This document shows, piece after piece, positions 49,886 to 58,037 of a DNA stretch of 64,000 bases. How positions within the stretch are numbered: position 1 is the first letter of the stretch; each line of letters starts with the position of its first letter. The notes beneath the pieces were generated by a model. The model searched no databases. It was given only the letters and a program-made list of their open reading frames with translations, and had not been told where the DNA came from. The translations under genes and the position numbers were made by a program. This DNA comes from Gordonia sediminis (GTDB taxonomy: Bacteria > Actinomycetota > Actinomycetes > Mycobacteriales > Mycobacteriaceae): NCBI GenBank assembly GCA_004193205.1, contig RZUM01000001.1, positions 455,085-519,084 of the forward strand, read 5' to 3'.

Positions 49886-51286
49886 TCAGGCCGCCGGACG
49901 ACCGACCGCGGTCAGTCGTTCGGTGTCGCGCTCGGGGCTGATCAGGGTCACGGCCAGCAGGCCGCCGACGATCACGAGGACGCCGGTCAGGGCGAAGACC
50001 ACGGTGTATCCGGAGCTGGGGTCGCTGCCGGCCCGGTCGACGAGGACGCCGGCGACGAACGGGGCGATCACGCCGGCCAGGGAGTAGAACCCCACGAACG
50101 CTCCGAGCACGACGCCGCGCTGGCGGACGGGTGCGATTTCTCCGCACGCCACCGCGCCCGCTGCGAACGCGACACCGCACATGCCCAGACCGAGGGCGAG
50201 CAGGCCGAGGATCGCGGCGTGCCCGTGGACCACTGCGGACAGGAGGATGCAGACGCCCGCCACGACGGCGATGGAGCCGGGCAGGACGCCTCGCGCCCAT
50301 CGGCTCGACACGCCGCCCTTCATCAGGCGCTGGGTCCCGAATCCCTGTGCGAGCAGGGCGATCACGCCGACGACCCAGGGCAGCGCCGTGAGGGTTCCGG
50401 TGGTTGCCTTGCTGTAGCCGAGGTCGTCGGTCAGGAAGGGCGGCACCCAGGCGATGAGCAGCGCCACCGCCCAGTACCCGGCGAATGCGCTCAGTGCGCA
50501 GCCGAGCCAGGTCCGCGAGGTCAGGATCTTCCACAGCGGCACATGGACGCGATCGACGGGACGAACGGCGTCGGTGGAGGTCTCCGCGGCAGGGGTCGCG
50601 TGCAGATCGATCGGCCCGTCACGTCCGATGACCAGCCACACCGCACTCCACACCACACCGACGACAGCGACGGCGATAAACGCCGACCGCCACCCGTGCG
50701 CCGCGATCAGCCAGGACAGGGCCGGCGCGCCGACGATCACGCCGAGCGAGGTCGCGATGGTCAGCCAGGCGGTCGGCATGCTGCGATCGGCGTCCTTGAA
50801 CCACTTGTGCACGGCATGCTGCGCGACACCGAACGCGGGACCTTCCGCAGCCCCCAGGACGACGCGGGACAGCAGGATGACCGTGAAGCCCGCCGGGCCG
50901 ATGACCGGCAGCATCGCGGCCGACCAGATCAGCGCCAGCACGAGCAGCACCTTGCGGGTGCTGAAGCGGTCCGCGAGATGACCGACGACCAGCGCCGAGA
51001 CGCTGAAGAGCAGGAAGAAGGCGCTCGAGATGGTGCCGTACTGCGCGGCGGTGAGTCCGAATTCCGCGCGAATGCTGGTCGCGGCCAGGCCCAAGACCGC
51101 CTTGTCGGCGAAGTTGATCATCATCAGGACCATCAACATGGCGGTGATGACCCATGCGCGGGTGCCGCCGATCGTCATCGGCCGGCGACCGGACGGGCGA
51201 TCGGTGTCGGGACCCGGTTCCGGTTGCGCCGGCGGCGGCGTGAGCGTCGCCGCCGTACTGCGTGGACGGGTGGTCGATTGATCCAT
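49886..51286 (-). CDS. MFS transporter, ACS/anion-cation symporter type
   Basis: 466 residues from the ATG at 51286 (MDQSTTRPRSTAATLTPPPA), preceded by AAGGAATC; earlier in-frame starts lack this. A proline-rich start is followed by 12 TM segments. The motif after TM2 is GHLADRFSTRKVLL and TM1 contains NFADKAVLGLAATSI. The likely role is import of an alkyl sulfate or carboxylate for the SdsA-type enzyme encoded 37 bp downstream. Substrate assignment rests on context only. Confidence 0.87.
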   Translation of the reverse strand: MDQSTTRPRSTAATLTPPPAQPEPGPDTDRPSGRRPMTIGGTRAWVITAMLMVLMMINFADKAVLGLAATSIRAEFGLTAAQYGTISSAFFLLFSVSALVVGHLADRFSTRKVLLVLALIWSAAMLPVIGPAGFTVILLSRVVLGAAEGPAFGVAQHAVHKWFKDADRSMPTAWLTIATSLGVIVGAPALSWLIAAHGWRSAFIAVAVVGVVWSAVWLVIGRDGPIDLHATPAAETSTDAVRPVDRVHVPLWKILTSRTWLGCALSAFAGYWAVALLIAWVPPFLTDDLGYSKATTGTLTALPWVVGVIALLAQGFGTQRLMKGGVSSRWARGVLPGSIAVVAGVCILLSAVVHGHAAILGLLALGLGMCGVAFAAGAVACGEIAPVRQRGVVLGAFVGFYSLAGVIAPFVAGVLVDRAGSDPSSGYTVVFALTGVLVIVGGLLAVTLISPERDTERLTAVGRPAA

Positions 51287-51510
51287 CGTGATTCCTTGCA
51301 TCTTCTCGTGGTCGCGCCAGACGGGAACGGCGCCGGGGGAGGTGTGGCAGCTGGCATGTGAGGCACCACGCGCCATCGGTGCCGATCGGTGGCGTAGGCC
51401 GAAGAGCTTCATCAAGGTGGCTCACATCACTTTTGCTGCTCGATAATCAGGTTAAGGTGGGCTATCAACCATCACAATGGCGCGTCAGCACAGGATGATC
51501 AGGATTCGCA

Positions 51511-51524
51511 TGTGCGATCGCACA
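51511..51524. promoter_or_regulatory. 14-bp perfect palindrome upstream of the PucR-like gene
   Basis: TGTGCGATCGCACA is exactly palindromic and lies 17 bp before the PucR-like start codon, in the 254-bp divergent region facing the MFS-alkylsulfatase genes. Its position over the ribosome site region fits autorepression. The rest of the gap is AT-rich near 51440-51470, where promoters are expected. Confidence 0.45.
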
Positions 51525-51540
51525 AGACATGGAGGTCGTC

Positions 51541-52779
51541 ATGACTGCCCTGACGCCAACACCACCGCCGGAGGGGATTGGTGACCTGATCACTCGGTTG
51601 CAGACCCGCTCCGCCGAGATCATCAGGCACACGTCGTGGGACACCTCCGAGGCACTCGCCACCCTCCCGCCCGAGATCAGGCTCACCGAGGTGCCCTGGG
51701 TGGCCCGAAGGAATCTGTCGACGATCTTCCGCGCGCTGCGCGACAATGCCCCACCCACCGACGACGAGCTGGGCCCGGCGCGGGCGATCGCCGTGCAGCG
51801 CGCCGACGAGGGCGTGCCCCTGTCGGTGGTGATTCGCAATTGGCAGCGCGGGTTCGAAGGCTTCTGGAGTGAAGCGGCATCCATCGCCAGACCCGACGAA
51901 ACCGCCGAGATCGCCTACCTGGGTGCCGCGTTGATCTCTCTGTTCGGCACCTACTCGGCGACGCTGGTGGAGGCCTACGAGCAGGAGAAGGTCATCCTCG
52001 ACAGCGAGAAGAGCAGTGCCGGACATCTCGTGGCGCGGATGATCCTCGACGGGCAGGCAGCCCGTCCGTATGCCGACCGCTTCCGGATCGAGCTGGCCGC
52101 CGAGTACCACGTGCTCGCGCTGGAGATCGCCGCGACCCCGGACGAACAGGTCGAGGACGCCACCGGTCGGCTGGTCGCCGGCCGACGGAAGATGCGCAAG
52201 ATTCTGTCCTTGCCCGAATTCCACCGCACCAATCCGACCCTGACGACACTCGGTCCCGCGGGCGGTCACCTGCTGATGCCGGTCGACCCGGCCAACAGAT
52301 CGTCGGCCGACGTCGTGGCCGGCGACCTCGTCGACCGCATTCGATCATCGGTGGGTGTCCCGATCCGGGCGGGACTGGTCGACGACGTTCCGATCGCGGA
52401 CGTGCCGTCGGCCGGGACGTTGGCGTCGGAGGTGCTGAGACTGTCGTCGGCGCACCGCAGTGAGCGCACCATCTATCGGCTCGCCGATGTCGCGCTCGCA
52501 TATCAGCTGACGCGGCCCGGCCCGGCCGGCCACCACCTGCGTAGCGTGCTGGAGCCCCTCGAGCCGTTCCCCGATCTGGTCACGTTCCTCCAGGACTACC
52601 TCCGCTGCGACATGGACCGCGCTCGCACCGCGAGAACGTTGGGGGTACACCCGAACACCGTCAACAACCGACTGCACAAGGTGGCGTCACTCTGCGGGAT
52701 CGACCCCGCCGGATTCGAGGGGGTGATGGCCTTCGGGGCCGCATTGATCATCGCCAACGGCGCCGGAGACGCCGCTTGA
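51541..52779 (+). CDS. PucR/CdaR-type transcriptional regulator
   Basis: 412 residues from the ATG at 51541, preceded by GGAGG at a proper distance. The N-terminal helical region (about 20-150) resembles RsbRD-type sensors of CdaR regulators (AIAVQRADEGVPLSVVIRNW), a GGDEF-like linker follows, and the C-terminal HTH_30 is clear (CDMDRARTARTLGVHPNTVN with NRLHKVASLCG). It is divergent from the MFS-alkylsulfatase operon, which it probably controls. It differs strongly from the PucR at 5737 and lacks that protein's N-terminal PucR domain. Confidence 0.88.
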   Translation: MTALTPTPPPEGIGDLITRLQTRSAEIIRHTSWDTSEALATLPPEIRLTEVPWVARRNLSTIFRALRDNAPPTDDELGPARAIAVQRADEGVPLSVVIRNWQRGFEGFWSEAASIARPDETAEIAYLGAALISLFGTYSATLVEAYEQEKVILDSEKSSAGHLVARMILDGQAARPYADRFRIELAAEYHVLALEIAATPDEQVEDATGRLVAGRRKMRKILSLPEFHRTNPTLTTLGPAGGHLLMPVDPANRSSADVVAGDLVDRIRSSVGVPIRAGLVDDVPIADVPSAGTLASEVLRLSSAHRSERTIYRLADVALAYQLTRPGPAGHHLRSVLEPLEPFPDLVTFLQDYLRCDMDRARTARTLGVHPNTVNNRLHKVASLCGIDPAGFEGVMAFGAALIIANGAGDAA

Positions 52780-52887
52780 CTCGCCGCGACGACCGGCGGG
52801 TGGCCATGGCGCTCCTGTGGCAGAGTGATTCGGACAATCAGGAAGTATCACCAGTTACGCATCTCGATGACGAACGGGGACATGCCG

Positions 52888-53682
52888 ATGACTACAGCGC
52901 CGGAGCAGACGACGCGTCGCCGACTTCCGATCTGGGGATACCTGCTCCTCGTCGTCGGCTACCTGCTGGCCATCCAGACGATTCCCCAACTGACCAAACC
53001 GAATGACACCGAGTACGCCAATTTCGAGACCATCTCCGAGGTGACCCGCGGACTGTGGGTCACCACCGGTGTCGGCATCCTCATCGTGCTGGTCGTCGTC
53101 GGGGTTCTGCGATGGTGGCGTCCGGTGTTCGTCGAAGAGAACCGACTGCCACGCTGGGTGTGGTTGTTCCCGATCGTGCTGCTCGTCACCGTCGCCGCCG
53201 GTACCGCCTATTCGCGGCTGGCCGACCGGGGCGCAACCTTCACCATCCTCCTGTTGATCGGGGCGCTGGCGGTCGGGGTCAGCGAAGAAGGCCTGTTCCG
53301 CGGCATCGGCGTCGTCACCTTTCGGGAGGCGGGGTACAGCGAGGGCATGGTGGCGCTGTGGACGTCGGTGATCTTCGGCCTCGCGCATGCCACCAACCTG
53401 TTCACCGAGGGATTCGGCGCCATCCCGCAGGTGCTCACCACCGCCGTCGCCGGCTACTTCTTCTACCTGACCCGGCGGGTGTCCGGGTCGCTGATCGTCG
53501 CCATGGCCGTGCACGGACTATGGGACTTCGGGCTGATCTCCTGCAACCTCGGGGACGCCATCAGTCTCGGCGCCGCGCTGTTCGTCCTCACCGATGTCAT
53601 TCTCGCGATCGTCGCGATCGCCACCATCCGCAAGGTGTTTCCCCGCAAGAAGTCCACCGGGGGCCAGCCCGTTGCGTCCTAA
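52888..53682 (+). CDS. CPBP family intramembrane metalloprotease
   Basis: 264 residues from the ATG at 52888, placed 7 bp after GGGGA; in-frame ATGs at 52882 and 52867 are alternatives. About seven TM segments contain the CPBP motifs: EEGLFRG (Glu133, Glu134, Arg138), FGLAHATN (His167) and a late VHGLWDFG. CPBP/CAAX proteases cleave membrane substrates and in bacteria are tied to bacteriocin self-immunity or envelope regulation. Here it is isolated and converges with an LLM oxidoreductase, whose stop overlaps its own stop by 4 bp. Confidence 0.88.
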   Translation: MTTAPEQTTRRRLPIWGYLLLVVGYLLAIQTIPQLTKPNDTEYANFETISEVTRGLWVTTGVGILIVLVVVGVLRWWRPVFVEENRLPRWVWLFPIVLLVTVAAGTAYSRLADRGATFTILLLIGALAVGVSEEGLFRGIGVVTFREAGYSEGMVALWTSVIFGLAHATNLFTEGFGAIPQVLTTAVAGYFFYLTRRVSGSLIVAMAVHGLWDFGLISCNLGDAISLGAALFVLTDVILAIVAIATIRKVFPRKKSTGGQPVAS

Positions 53683-54722
53683 GCCGACCCGAGTTCGGCG
53701 ATCATCTCCAGACCGATGGCGAGGTTGTCGAGCCGAGCCCCGACGGTCTCCCCCGCCGGATACATCCGCACGGTGTCGACGCCGGCGTCCTGCCAGACCC
53801 GCAGACGACGACGCACCATCTCCCGGGTCCCGATGAGCGTGGTGGCCAAGACCATGTCGTCGGTGATGAGCGCGGCCGCACCGGTGCGGTCGCCCTCCTG
53901 CCAGCGAGCACGGACCTCGGCTGCGACATCGGCCCAGCCCTGCCGCGCATAGGCGGCGTTGTAGAAGTTGGTCGAGGCCGAGCCCATACCGCCCAGACTG
54001 AACGCGAGTTCGCCCTTGCGGCCGGCGATGTGGCGCACCATGTCGTCCTCGTCGTCGAACACAGCGATCTCCGCGCCCTGGCACACATCCAGATCGGCCC
54101 GGACCCGCCCGGCCGACGCGAGACCCGCATCGAGATGCTCGAAGTAGGCGCCGGCCCCTTCCGGCACGAAACTGGTGCCGAGCCAGCCATCGGCGATCGC
54201 TCCGGTCAACTCGAGCATCTTCGGCGACAGGGATGCCAGGTAGATCGGGATATCCGGATTCGGTGCCATCGACAGGCGCATCGGGCGGGTCGAGTCGTCG
54301 GCCGGGATCGTCACGGTCTGACCCTGATAGCTCACCTTGTCGCCGGCGAACACCTGCCGGATCACGTCGACCGTCTCCCGCATCCGCCGCAGCGGACGGT
54401 CGAACGGGACACCGTGCAGACCGGAGATCACCTGTGGCCCCGATGCTCCCAGACCCAGGAGGAAGCGTCCGTCGCTCAGATCCGCGAGCGTGAGCGCGGC
54501 CTGCGCGATGGCCACGGGCGTGCGGGTCCCGATCTGGATCACGCCCGAGCCGAGCGTGATCCGGTCGGTGCGGGCGGCGAGATAGCCCAACACGGATGGG
54601 GCATCCGACCCCCAGGCCTCGGCCACCCAGCACACATCGAGCCCGAGGCGTTCGGCCTCCAGGACGAAATCGATTGTCTCGGAGCGTGACTGCGATATCT
54701 CGACGGTGGTCGCGCTACGCAT
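53679..54722 (-). CDS. LLM class F420-dependent oxidoreductase
   Basis: 347 residues from the ATG at 54722 (MRSATTVEISQSRSETIDF), a luciferase-like TIM-barrel protein. Features include AERLGLDVCWVAEAWGSDAP, TDRITLGSGVIQIGTRTPVA, the DGRFLLGLGASGPQV element and the C-terminal TTLIGTREMVRRRL. Such proteins use coenzyme F420 (some FMN) to reduce or oxidise varied substrates. It is encoded in an operon after the SRPBCC protein: the upstream TGA and this ATG share one base. The HxlR regulator is encoded upstream on the same strand. Confidence 0.9.
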   Translation of the reverse strand: MRSATTVEISQSRSETIDFVLEAERLGLDVCWVAEAWGSDAPSVLGYLAARTDRITLGSGVIQIGTRTPVAIAQAALTLADLSDGRFLLGLGASGPQVISGLHGVPFDRPLRRMRETVDVIRQVFAGDKVSYQGQTVTIPADDSTRPMRLSMAPNPDIPIYLASLSPKMLELTGAIADGWLGTSFVPEGAGAYFEHLDAGLASAGRVRADLDVCQGAEIAVFDDEDDMVRHIAGRKGELAFSLGGMGSASTNFYNAAYARQGWADVAAEVRARWQEGDRTGAAALITDDMVLATTLIGTREMVRRRLRVWQDAGVDTVRMYPAGETVGARLDNLAIGLEMIAELGSA

Positions 54723-55234
54723 CAGCCGACCGCCTCGACCCGGCGCTTGATGTCGGCGACGGTGCGCGACATCGCTTTCTCGAACTCGCGCATCCGCACG
54801 AACACGATCTTCTGCTCCTTGTCGGGCATCGCGTCGATCGCGAACGACAGACCCGAACGCGCCGGCCCGATCCGCATCCACTGCCGCAGCAAAGTTCCCC
54901 CATCCGTCGCGTCGAGGGTGAACCGCCACAGCGACGACGGGGCGTCCGCATCCCCCACCGCCCAGGCGAACCGTCGCGGCGGATCCCACTCGACGACGTG
55001 CGACGTCGTCGACCACTCACCGAGGGCGTCGTGCTTGCTGGTGCCGACGAAGGTGCTCCCGACCCCGGGTGGTGTCGTCGGGTCGGTCCACGACGCCTCG
55101 GCGAGCTCATCGCTCATCTCGGGCATCACGGTCACATCGCTGACGACGCCCCACACGACCTCCGGCGGCGCATCGATCCACGTGTCGACCTCAACCGTCG
55201 GTCCGTCGGCGTAGCGCACTCCGGTCCATTCCAT
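54722..55234 (-). CDS. SRPBCC (START-like) domain protein
   Basis: A 170-residue START-like fold protein beginning MEWTGVRYADGPTVEVDTWI followed by DAPPEVVWGVVSDVTVMPEM, the typical first strand and helix pair of SRPBCC polyketide cyclase/dehydrase-like proteins. PPRRFAWAVGD and the long C-terminal helix complete the fold. It probably binds a small hydrophobic ligand. It is co-transcribed with the LLM oxidoreductase (TGATG overlap); its promoter carries a site shared with the HxlR gene promoter (55269-55286). Confidence 0.87.
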   Translation of the reverse strand: MEWTGVRYADGPTVEVDTWIDAPPEVVWGVVSDVTVMPEMSDELAEASWTDPTTPPGVGSTFVGTSKHDALGEWSTTSHVVEWDPPRRFAWAVGDADAPSSLWRFTLDATDGGTLLRQWMRIGPARSGLSFAIDAMPDKEQKIVFVRMREFEKAMSRTVADIKRRVEAVG

Positions 55235-55268
55235 GGCAAGACCACCTTCCTCACATCAGCGTGAGAAG

Positions 55269-55286
55269 AGCGTCTCATAACTAGAC
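55269..55286 (-). promoter_or_regulatory. Operator-like site, SRPBCC-LLM promoter copy
   Basis: AGCGTCTCATAACTAGAC lies 35 bp upstream of the SRPBCC start. The same sequence, differing at three of 18 positions, occurs upstream of the HxlR gene at 55836-55853. Directly beyond it is the short inverted repeat GACC-N5-GGTC. A shared site before both the regulator gene and the adjacent operon points to HxlR binding. Confidence 0.5.
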
Positions 55287-55302
55287 CTAGCTGGTCAACG
55301 CT

Positions 55303-55824
55303 TTATTCTGGATCTCGCGACGCGGCGACTCGACGAAATCGTTCGACGATGTCCGGCCGCTCGCGCAGGTGATCGGGGTAGCCGGGGCCCATACTCATAC
55401 GGGATTGCTCGATCGGAATGGGCTCACCGCAGTGCTCGCACACGACCGCCACGCTGGTGTCGTGCCCACAGGCGGTGTGGTGCAACGTGATCGGCGGACC
55501 CGATTCGTCGGCCATCCAGCGGTCGCCCCACTGGGTGATGGCCAGGAGCACCCCCCACAGGTCCGCGCCCTTGGGTGTGAGCACGTATTCGTGACGCCGC
55601 GGCTCGGCCTGATATTCGCGTCGTTCCAGGACACCCGCATCGACCAGTTTCTTCAGGCGGTCGACGAGGGTGTTGCGTGCTATCCCGAGTTCGCGCTGGA
55701 TGTCGTCGAACCGCCGGATACCGTAGAAGATCTCGCGCAGCACCAGCACGGTCCAGGAGTCGCCGACGACATCCATCGTCCGCGCCACCGAGCACGGCCA
55801 ATTCTCGAATGAGGTCCGTCTCAT
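55303..55824 (-). CDS. HxlR family transcriptional regulator
   Basis: A 173-residue winged-helix protein with the HxlR signature CSVARTMDVVGDSWTVLVLR, then EIFYGIRRFDDIQRELGIAR and LVDRLKKLVDAGVLERREY. After the usual 100-residue domain the C-terminus adds a Cys-rich segment with CGHDTSVAVVCEHCGEP, three Cys and a His that could hold a zinc or act in redox sensing. HxlR proteins respond to aldehydes, quinones or disulfide stress. It lies 68 bp upstream of the SRPBCC-LLM operon on the same strand and shares an operator-like site with it. Confidence 0.92.
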   Translation of the reverse strand: MRRTSFENWPCSVARTMDVVGDSWTVLVLREIFYGIRRFDDIQRELGIARNTLVDRLKKLVDAGVLERREYQAEPRRHEYVLTPKGADLWGVLLAITQWGDRWMADESGPPITLHHTACGHDTSVAVVCEHCGEPIPIEQSRMSMGPGYPDHLRERPDIVERFRRVAASRDPE

Positions 55825-55835
55825 GGGACCAGGTT

Positions 55836-55853
55836 AGCGTCTCATCTCTGGAC
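55836..55853 (-). promoter_or_regulatory. Operator-like site, HxlR promoter copy
   Basis: AGCGTCTCATCTCTGGAC begins 12 bp upstream of the HxlR start codon and repeats the site at 55269-55286. Its closeness to the start suggests autorepression. Confidence 0.5.
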
Positions 55854-55984
55854 TGAGCAGTTCACAGGGTCACGGGCGTGCAACCTCGGGAAAAAGTTCG
55901 GCCCCGGCGCCACACCTGTTCGCCTCCATCATGTTCTCGACAAGACCCCTTCCTGACCAGCAGGACTCGGCCTCGAGTTTGCAC

Positions 55985-56260
55985 TCGGAGAGTATCCGCT
56001 GTAACAATTCAGTGATTCACAACACTAAACATAGTGGAATGTGTGCCACCCGATCGTCGCTGGAGTTTACCGAAGATGAGTTCCCCCACCCGCACCCGCC
56101 GGAACCTGATCCATCCGAGTCGGGTCGGCTGCGATGGTGGGGACCGCGGTCATAGGGCTCATCGACTCCATCAGTCGGCGCTGCTCCCTTCCACCGCGGA
56201 CTGTCCGGATGCGCCTCCCACCTGACCGCGACGGAGATGGCGTGGCCTGCGAGGGGTGAC
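55985..56260 (+). pseudogene. Excalibur-domain gene remnant, copy 2 (frameshifted)
   Basis: The upstream block 55985-56080 repeats that of 39340-39440. After the ATG at 56076 the text degenerates, but near 56170-56259 one frame reads GAAPFHRGLSGCASHL and, after one missing base, the next reads RDGDGVACEG and a stop. Joined, these give an Excalibur-type ending (AAPxxRGxxGYxxHLDRDGDGVACE). The single-base deletion and the loss of a continuous frame from the ATG make it a pseudogene. Excalibur domains bind calcium and sit at the C-termini of secreted proteins or nucleases. Confidence 0.7.
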
Positions 56261-56451
56261 CCCCTGCACGCCACTGACATCGAGGAACCTTTCGCCCGAC
56301 GGCGTGTGCCCGGCGCTCGATGTGCCGACCGGACATGGTTTCGAATCTGATCAGTCCATGCGTATTCGCTTGCCTGCGGTCTGAGGACCGGGACGCAAGC
56401 GTTGCGGATCGACCAATCCACGTGACCAATCCCCAAGAAGAAGGAGAAGGA

Positions 56452-56751
56452 ATGAAGAAGAAGATCATGGTCGGCGTACTCGGCCTCGGTGCGGGCATCG
56501 GGCTCGCTCTCGGTGCTGGTACGGCCTCGGCGGCGTACTGCGACCAGTCGTCGCAGGGGTGCGAGTCGTCCTCTTCGGCTCCGGGTTCGGGTGCTGGTGC
56601 GTTCGGCGCGTTCGGCACCTACGGAGACGTGCACCACGACCTCGCTCACGATCCCTCCGACGGTGTCAAGGGCGCGGACGGCGGCAAGACCGGTTACAAC
56701 AACTCCCACCTGGTGGGCAAGCCACCGGTCGATCAGCGGACGTTGAACTGA
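56452..56751 (+). CDS. Small secreted protein, unrecognised (99 aa)
   Basis: 99 residues from the ATG at 56452 behind AAGGAGAAGG, a strong ribosome site. A classical signal peptide runs to about residue 25: a basic start KKKI, a Gly/Leu-rich hydrophobic core and the cleavage-like site TASA before AYCDQ. The mature part is short, with two Cys (CDQSSQGC) followed by a Ser/Gly-rich region and an acidic HHDLAHDPSDGVKGADGG tail. No known family was recognised. A perfect hairpin terminator follows at 56771. Confidence 0.78.
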   Translation: MKKKIMVGVLGLGAGIGLALGAGTASAAYCDQSSQGCESSSSAPGSGAGAFGAFGTYGDVHHDLAHDPSDGVKGADGGKTGYNNSHLVGKPPVDQRTLN

Positions 56752-56770
56752 CCAATCGGTCCGTGTGCTT

Positions 56771-56795
56771 CGCTCACCTCCGAGGGAGGTGAGCG
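56771..56795 (+). terminator. Hairpin terminator after the small secreted protein
   Basis: Exact 11-bp stem CGCTCACCTCC / GGAGGTGAGCG with a 3-nt loop, 19 bp after the stop codon. The compact G/C-rich stem is typical of actinobacterial terminators, though it lacks a U-tract. Confidence 0.8.
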
Positions 56796-56911
56796 TTGCG
56801 GTCAGACCGATATACCAACCCCGGATTGAACTCCGAAGTCCGAACCCTCCACATAGCGATCTCGCGCGGATTACGGTGAGACAGATCGTTCACCGGCTTG
56901 GAGGAAGTGAC

Positions 56912-57655
56912 ATGCTCGGGTGGATCCGCAGCCTCGTCTCCGCAGCGGCATCCGGTTTTGCCCCGGCCGCCCACCCCGGCACCGCGTCTGCAACCCCGTC
57001 GTCGAGCTACGCGCTCACCCCGACCGGTGCTCTCAACTGGATCGGGGCGCATCCGATCCCGACGGGCTCTGTGATCGACAGCGTCGATGCGGCCAAGTTC
57101 CTCCTCAGACAACTCGGCATCACCCCGTTCACGTCGACGATCGGTGCGTGCACCGACCTCACCTTCCCACTCGCCGTCGGCGGTGCGGTGCATGGTCCGT
57201 ACACACCCGGCGTCGGCGACCTGACGATCCAGTTTCCGCCCTATGTCGGGCCGAGGGTCGATCTGAACGCCGTCCGGAAAGGTGAGGTCCTGTACGGATT
57301 CGTCCCGACCGGGATCATCCACGAGTCCTCGAACAAGTCGGGGATGCGTGTGGCCTGGCTGAACATCGACACCCTGCAGGGCGACGTCGGCGTACCGATG
57401 GGCGGGTTCACCGACACGATCCTCGACGCGGTGAAGAAGCGCGCGGCCGAGGCGAAAATCCCGCGCGAGGTCGTCAACGGAATCATCGACGGCATGCTCA
57501 AGCCCGTGCTCAATCAGATCCCGCAGGCCGGCATGCGCGGCGGTCTCGTCGACACCGGTTCGGGCACCGTGCTCTCCGCGATCTACGGGACCGTGCAGAG
57601 GTCGAACGCGACCTGCCTGTTCGTCCCGAGTCTCGGAATCACCACCGCCAAGTAG
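56912..57655 (+). CDS. Conserved hypothetical, probably exported protein (247 aa)
   Basis: 247 residues from the ATG at 56912, with GGAGGAAGTGAC upstream; longer in-frame starts cross the terminator at 56771 and were rejected. The first 30 residues (MLGWIRSLVSAAASGFAPAA) form a weak signal-like start with an ASA-type site. The rest is a beta-rich domain with two Cys (GACTDLTFPLAVGG and NATCLFVPSLG) that could form a disulfide, plus VPMGGFTDTILDAVKKRA. It resembles exported proteins common in Gordonia and Rhodococcus without known function. Confidence 0.75.
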   Translation: MLGWIRSLVSAAASGFAPAAHPGTASATPSSSYALTPTGALNWIGAHPIPTGSVIDSVDAAKFLLRQLGITPFTSTIGACTDLTFPLAVGGAVHGPYTPGVGDLTIQFPPYVGPRVDLNAVRKGEVLYGFVPTGIIHESSNKSGMRVAWLNIDTLQGDVGVPMGGFTDTILDAVKKRAAEAKIPREVVNGIIDGMLKPVLNQIPQAGMRGGLVDTGSGTVLSAIYGTVQRSNATCLFVPSLGITTAK

Positions 57656-58037
57656 ACACGGACGCGCCCCGGAACAGTTTCATACCCATCGGGCACTCCG
57701 ACCACGTTGTCCTACAGTGTCAAAATAGTGTCCCCTGCTGTCAATACCCAATCCGACAACCCGGACATGATGTGGATCACAGAGCGCCCGAGGTGAAAGG
57801 TGTCCAAGTCCTGACCGTTCACCGTTCCGCCGTAGCGGTTGCGTGGGGTCCGTCGTCGAAAGCCCTCGATCGACATCAGAAACCGATCGTGAAACCCGCC
57901 CCCAAGGACGCGTCGGCATGCCACGCTCTGAATGAGGCGCCGGTCACCCACGCCCGCGCGACGAATACAGCGCGTCGGACCGTTGCGGTGGGACACACCC
58001 GCACCTGGGCACAACGAGGAATCAAGGAGAAACACGC
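57656..58037 (+). promoter_or_regulatory. Upstream region of the fadD gene
   Basis: About 380 bp without a gene. Around 57715-57750 there are three spaced copies of a TGTC-type element (ACAGTGTC, TAGTGTCC, GCTGTCAA) in an AT-richer stretch, a likely promoter/operator zone for fadD. The ribosome site AAGGAGAAAC precedes 58038. Confidence 0.35.
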
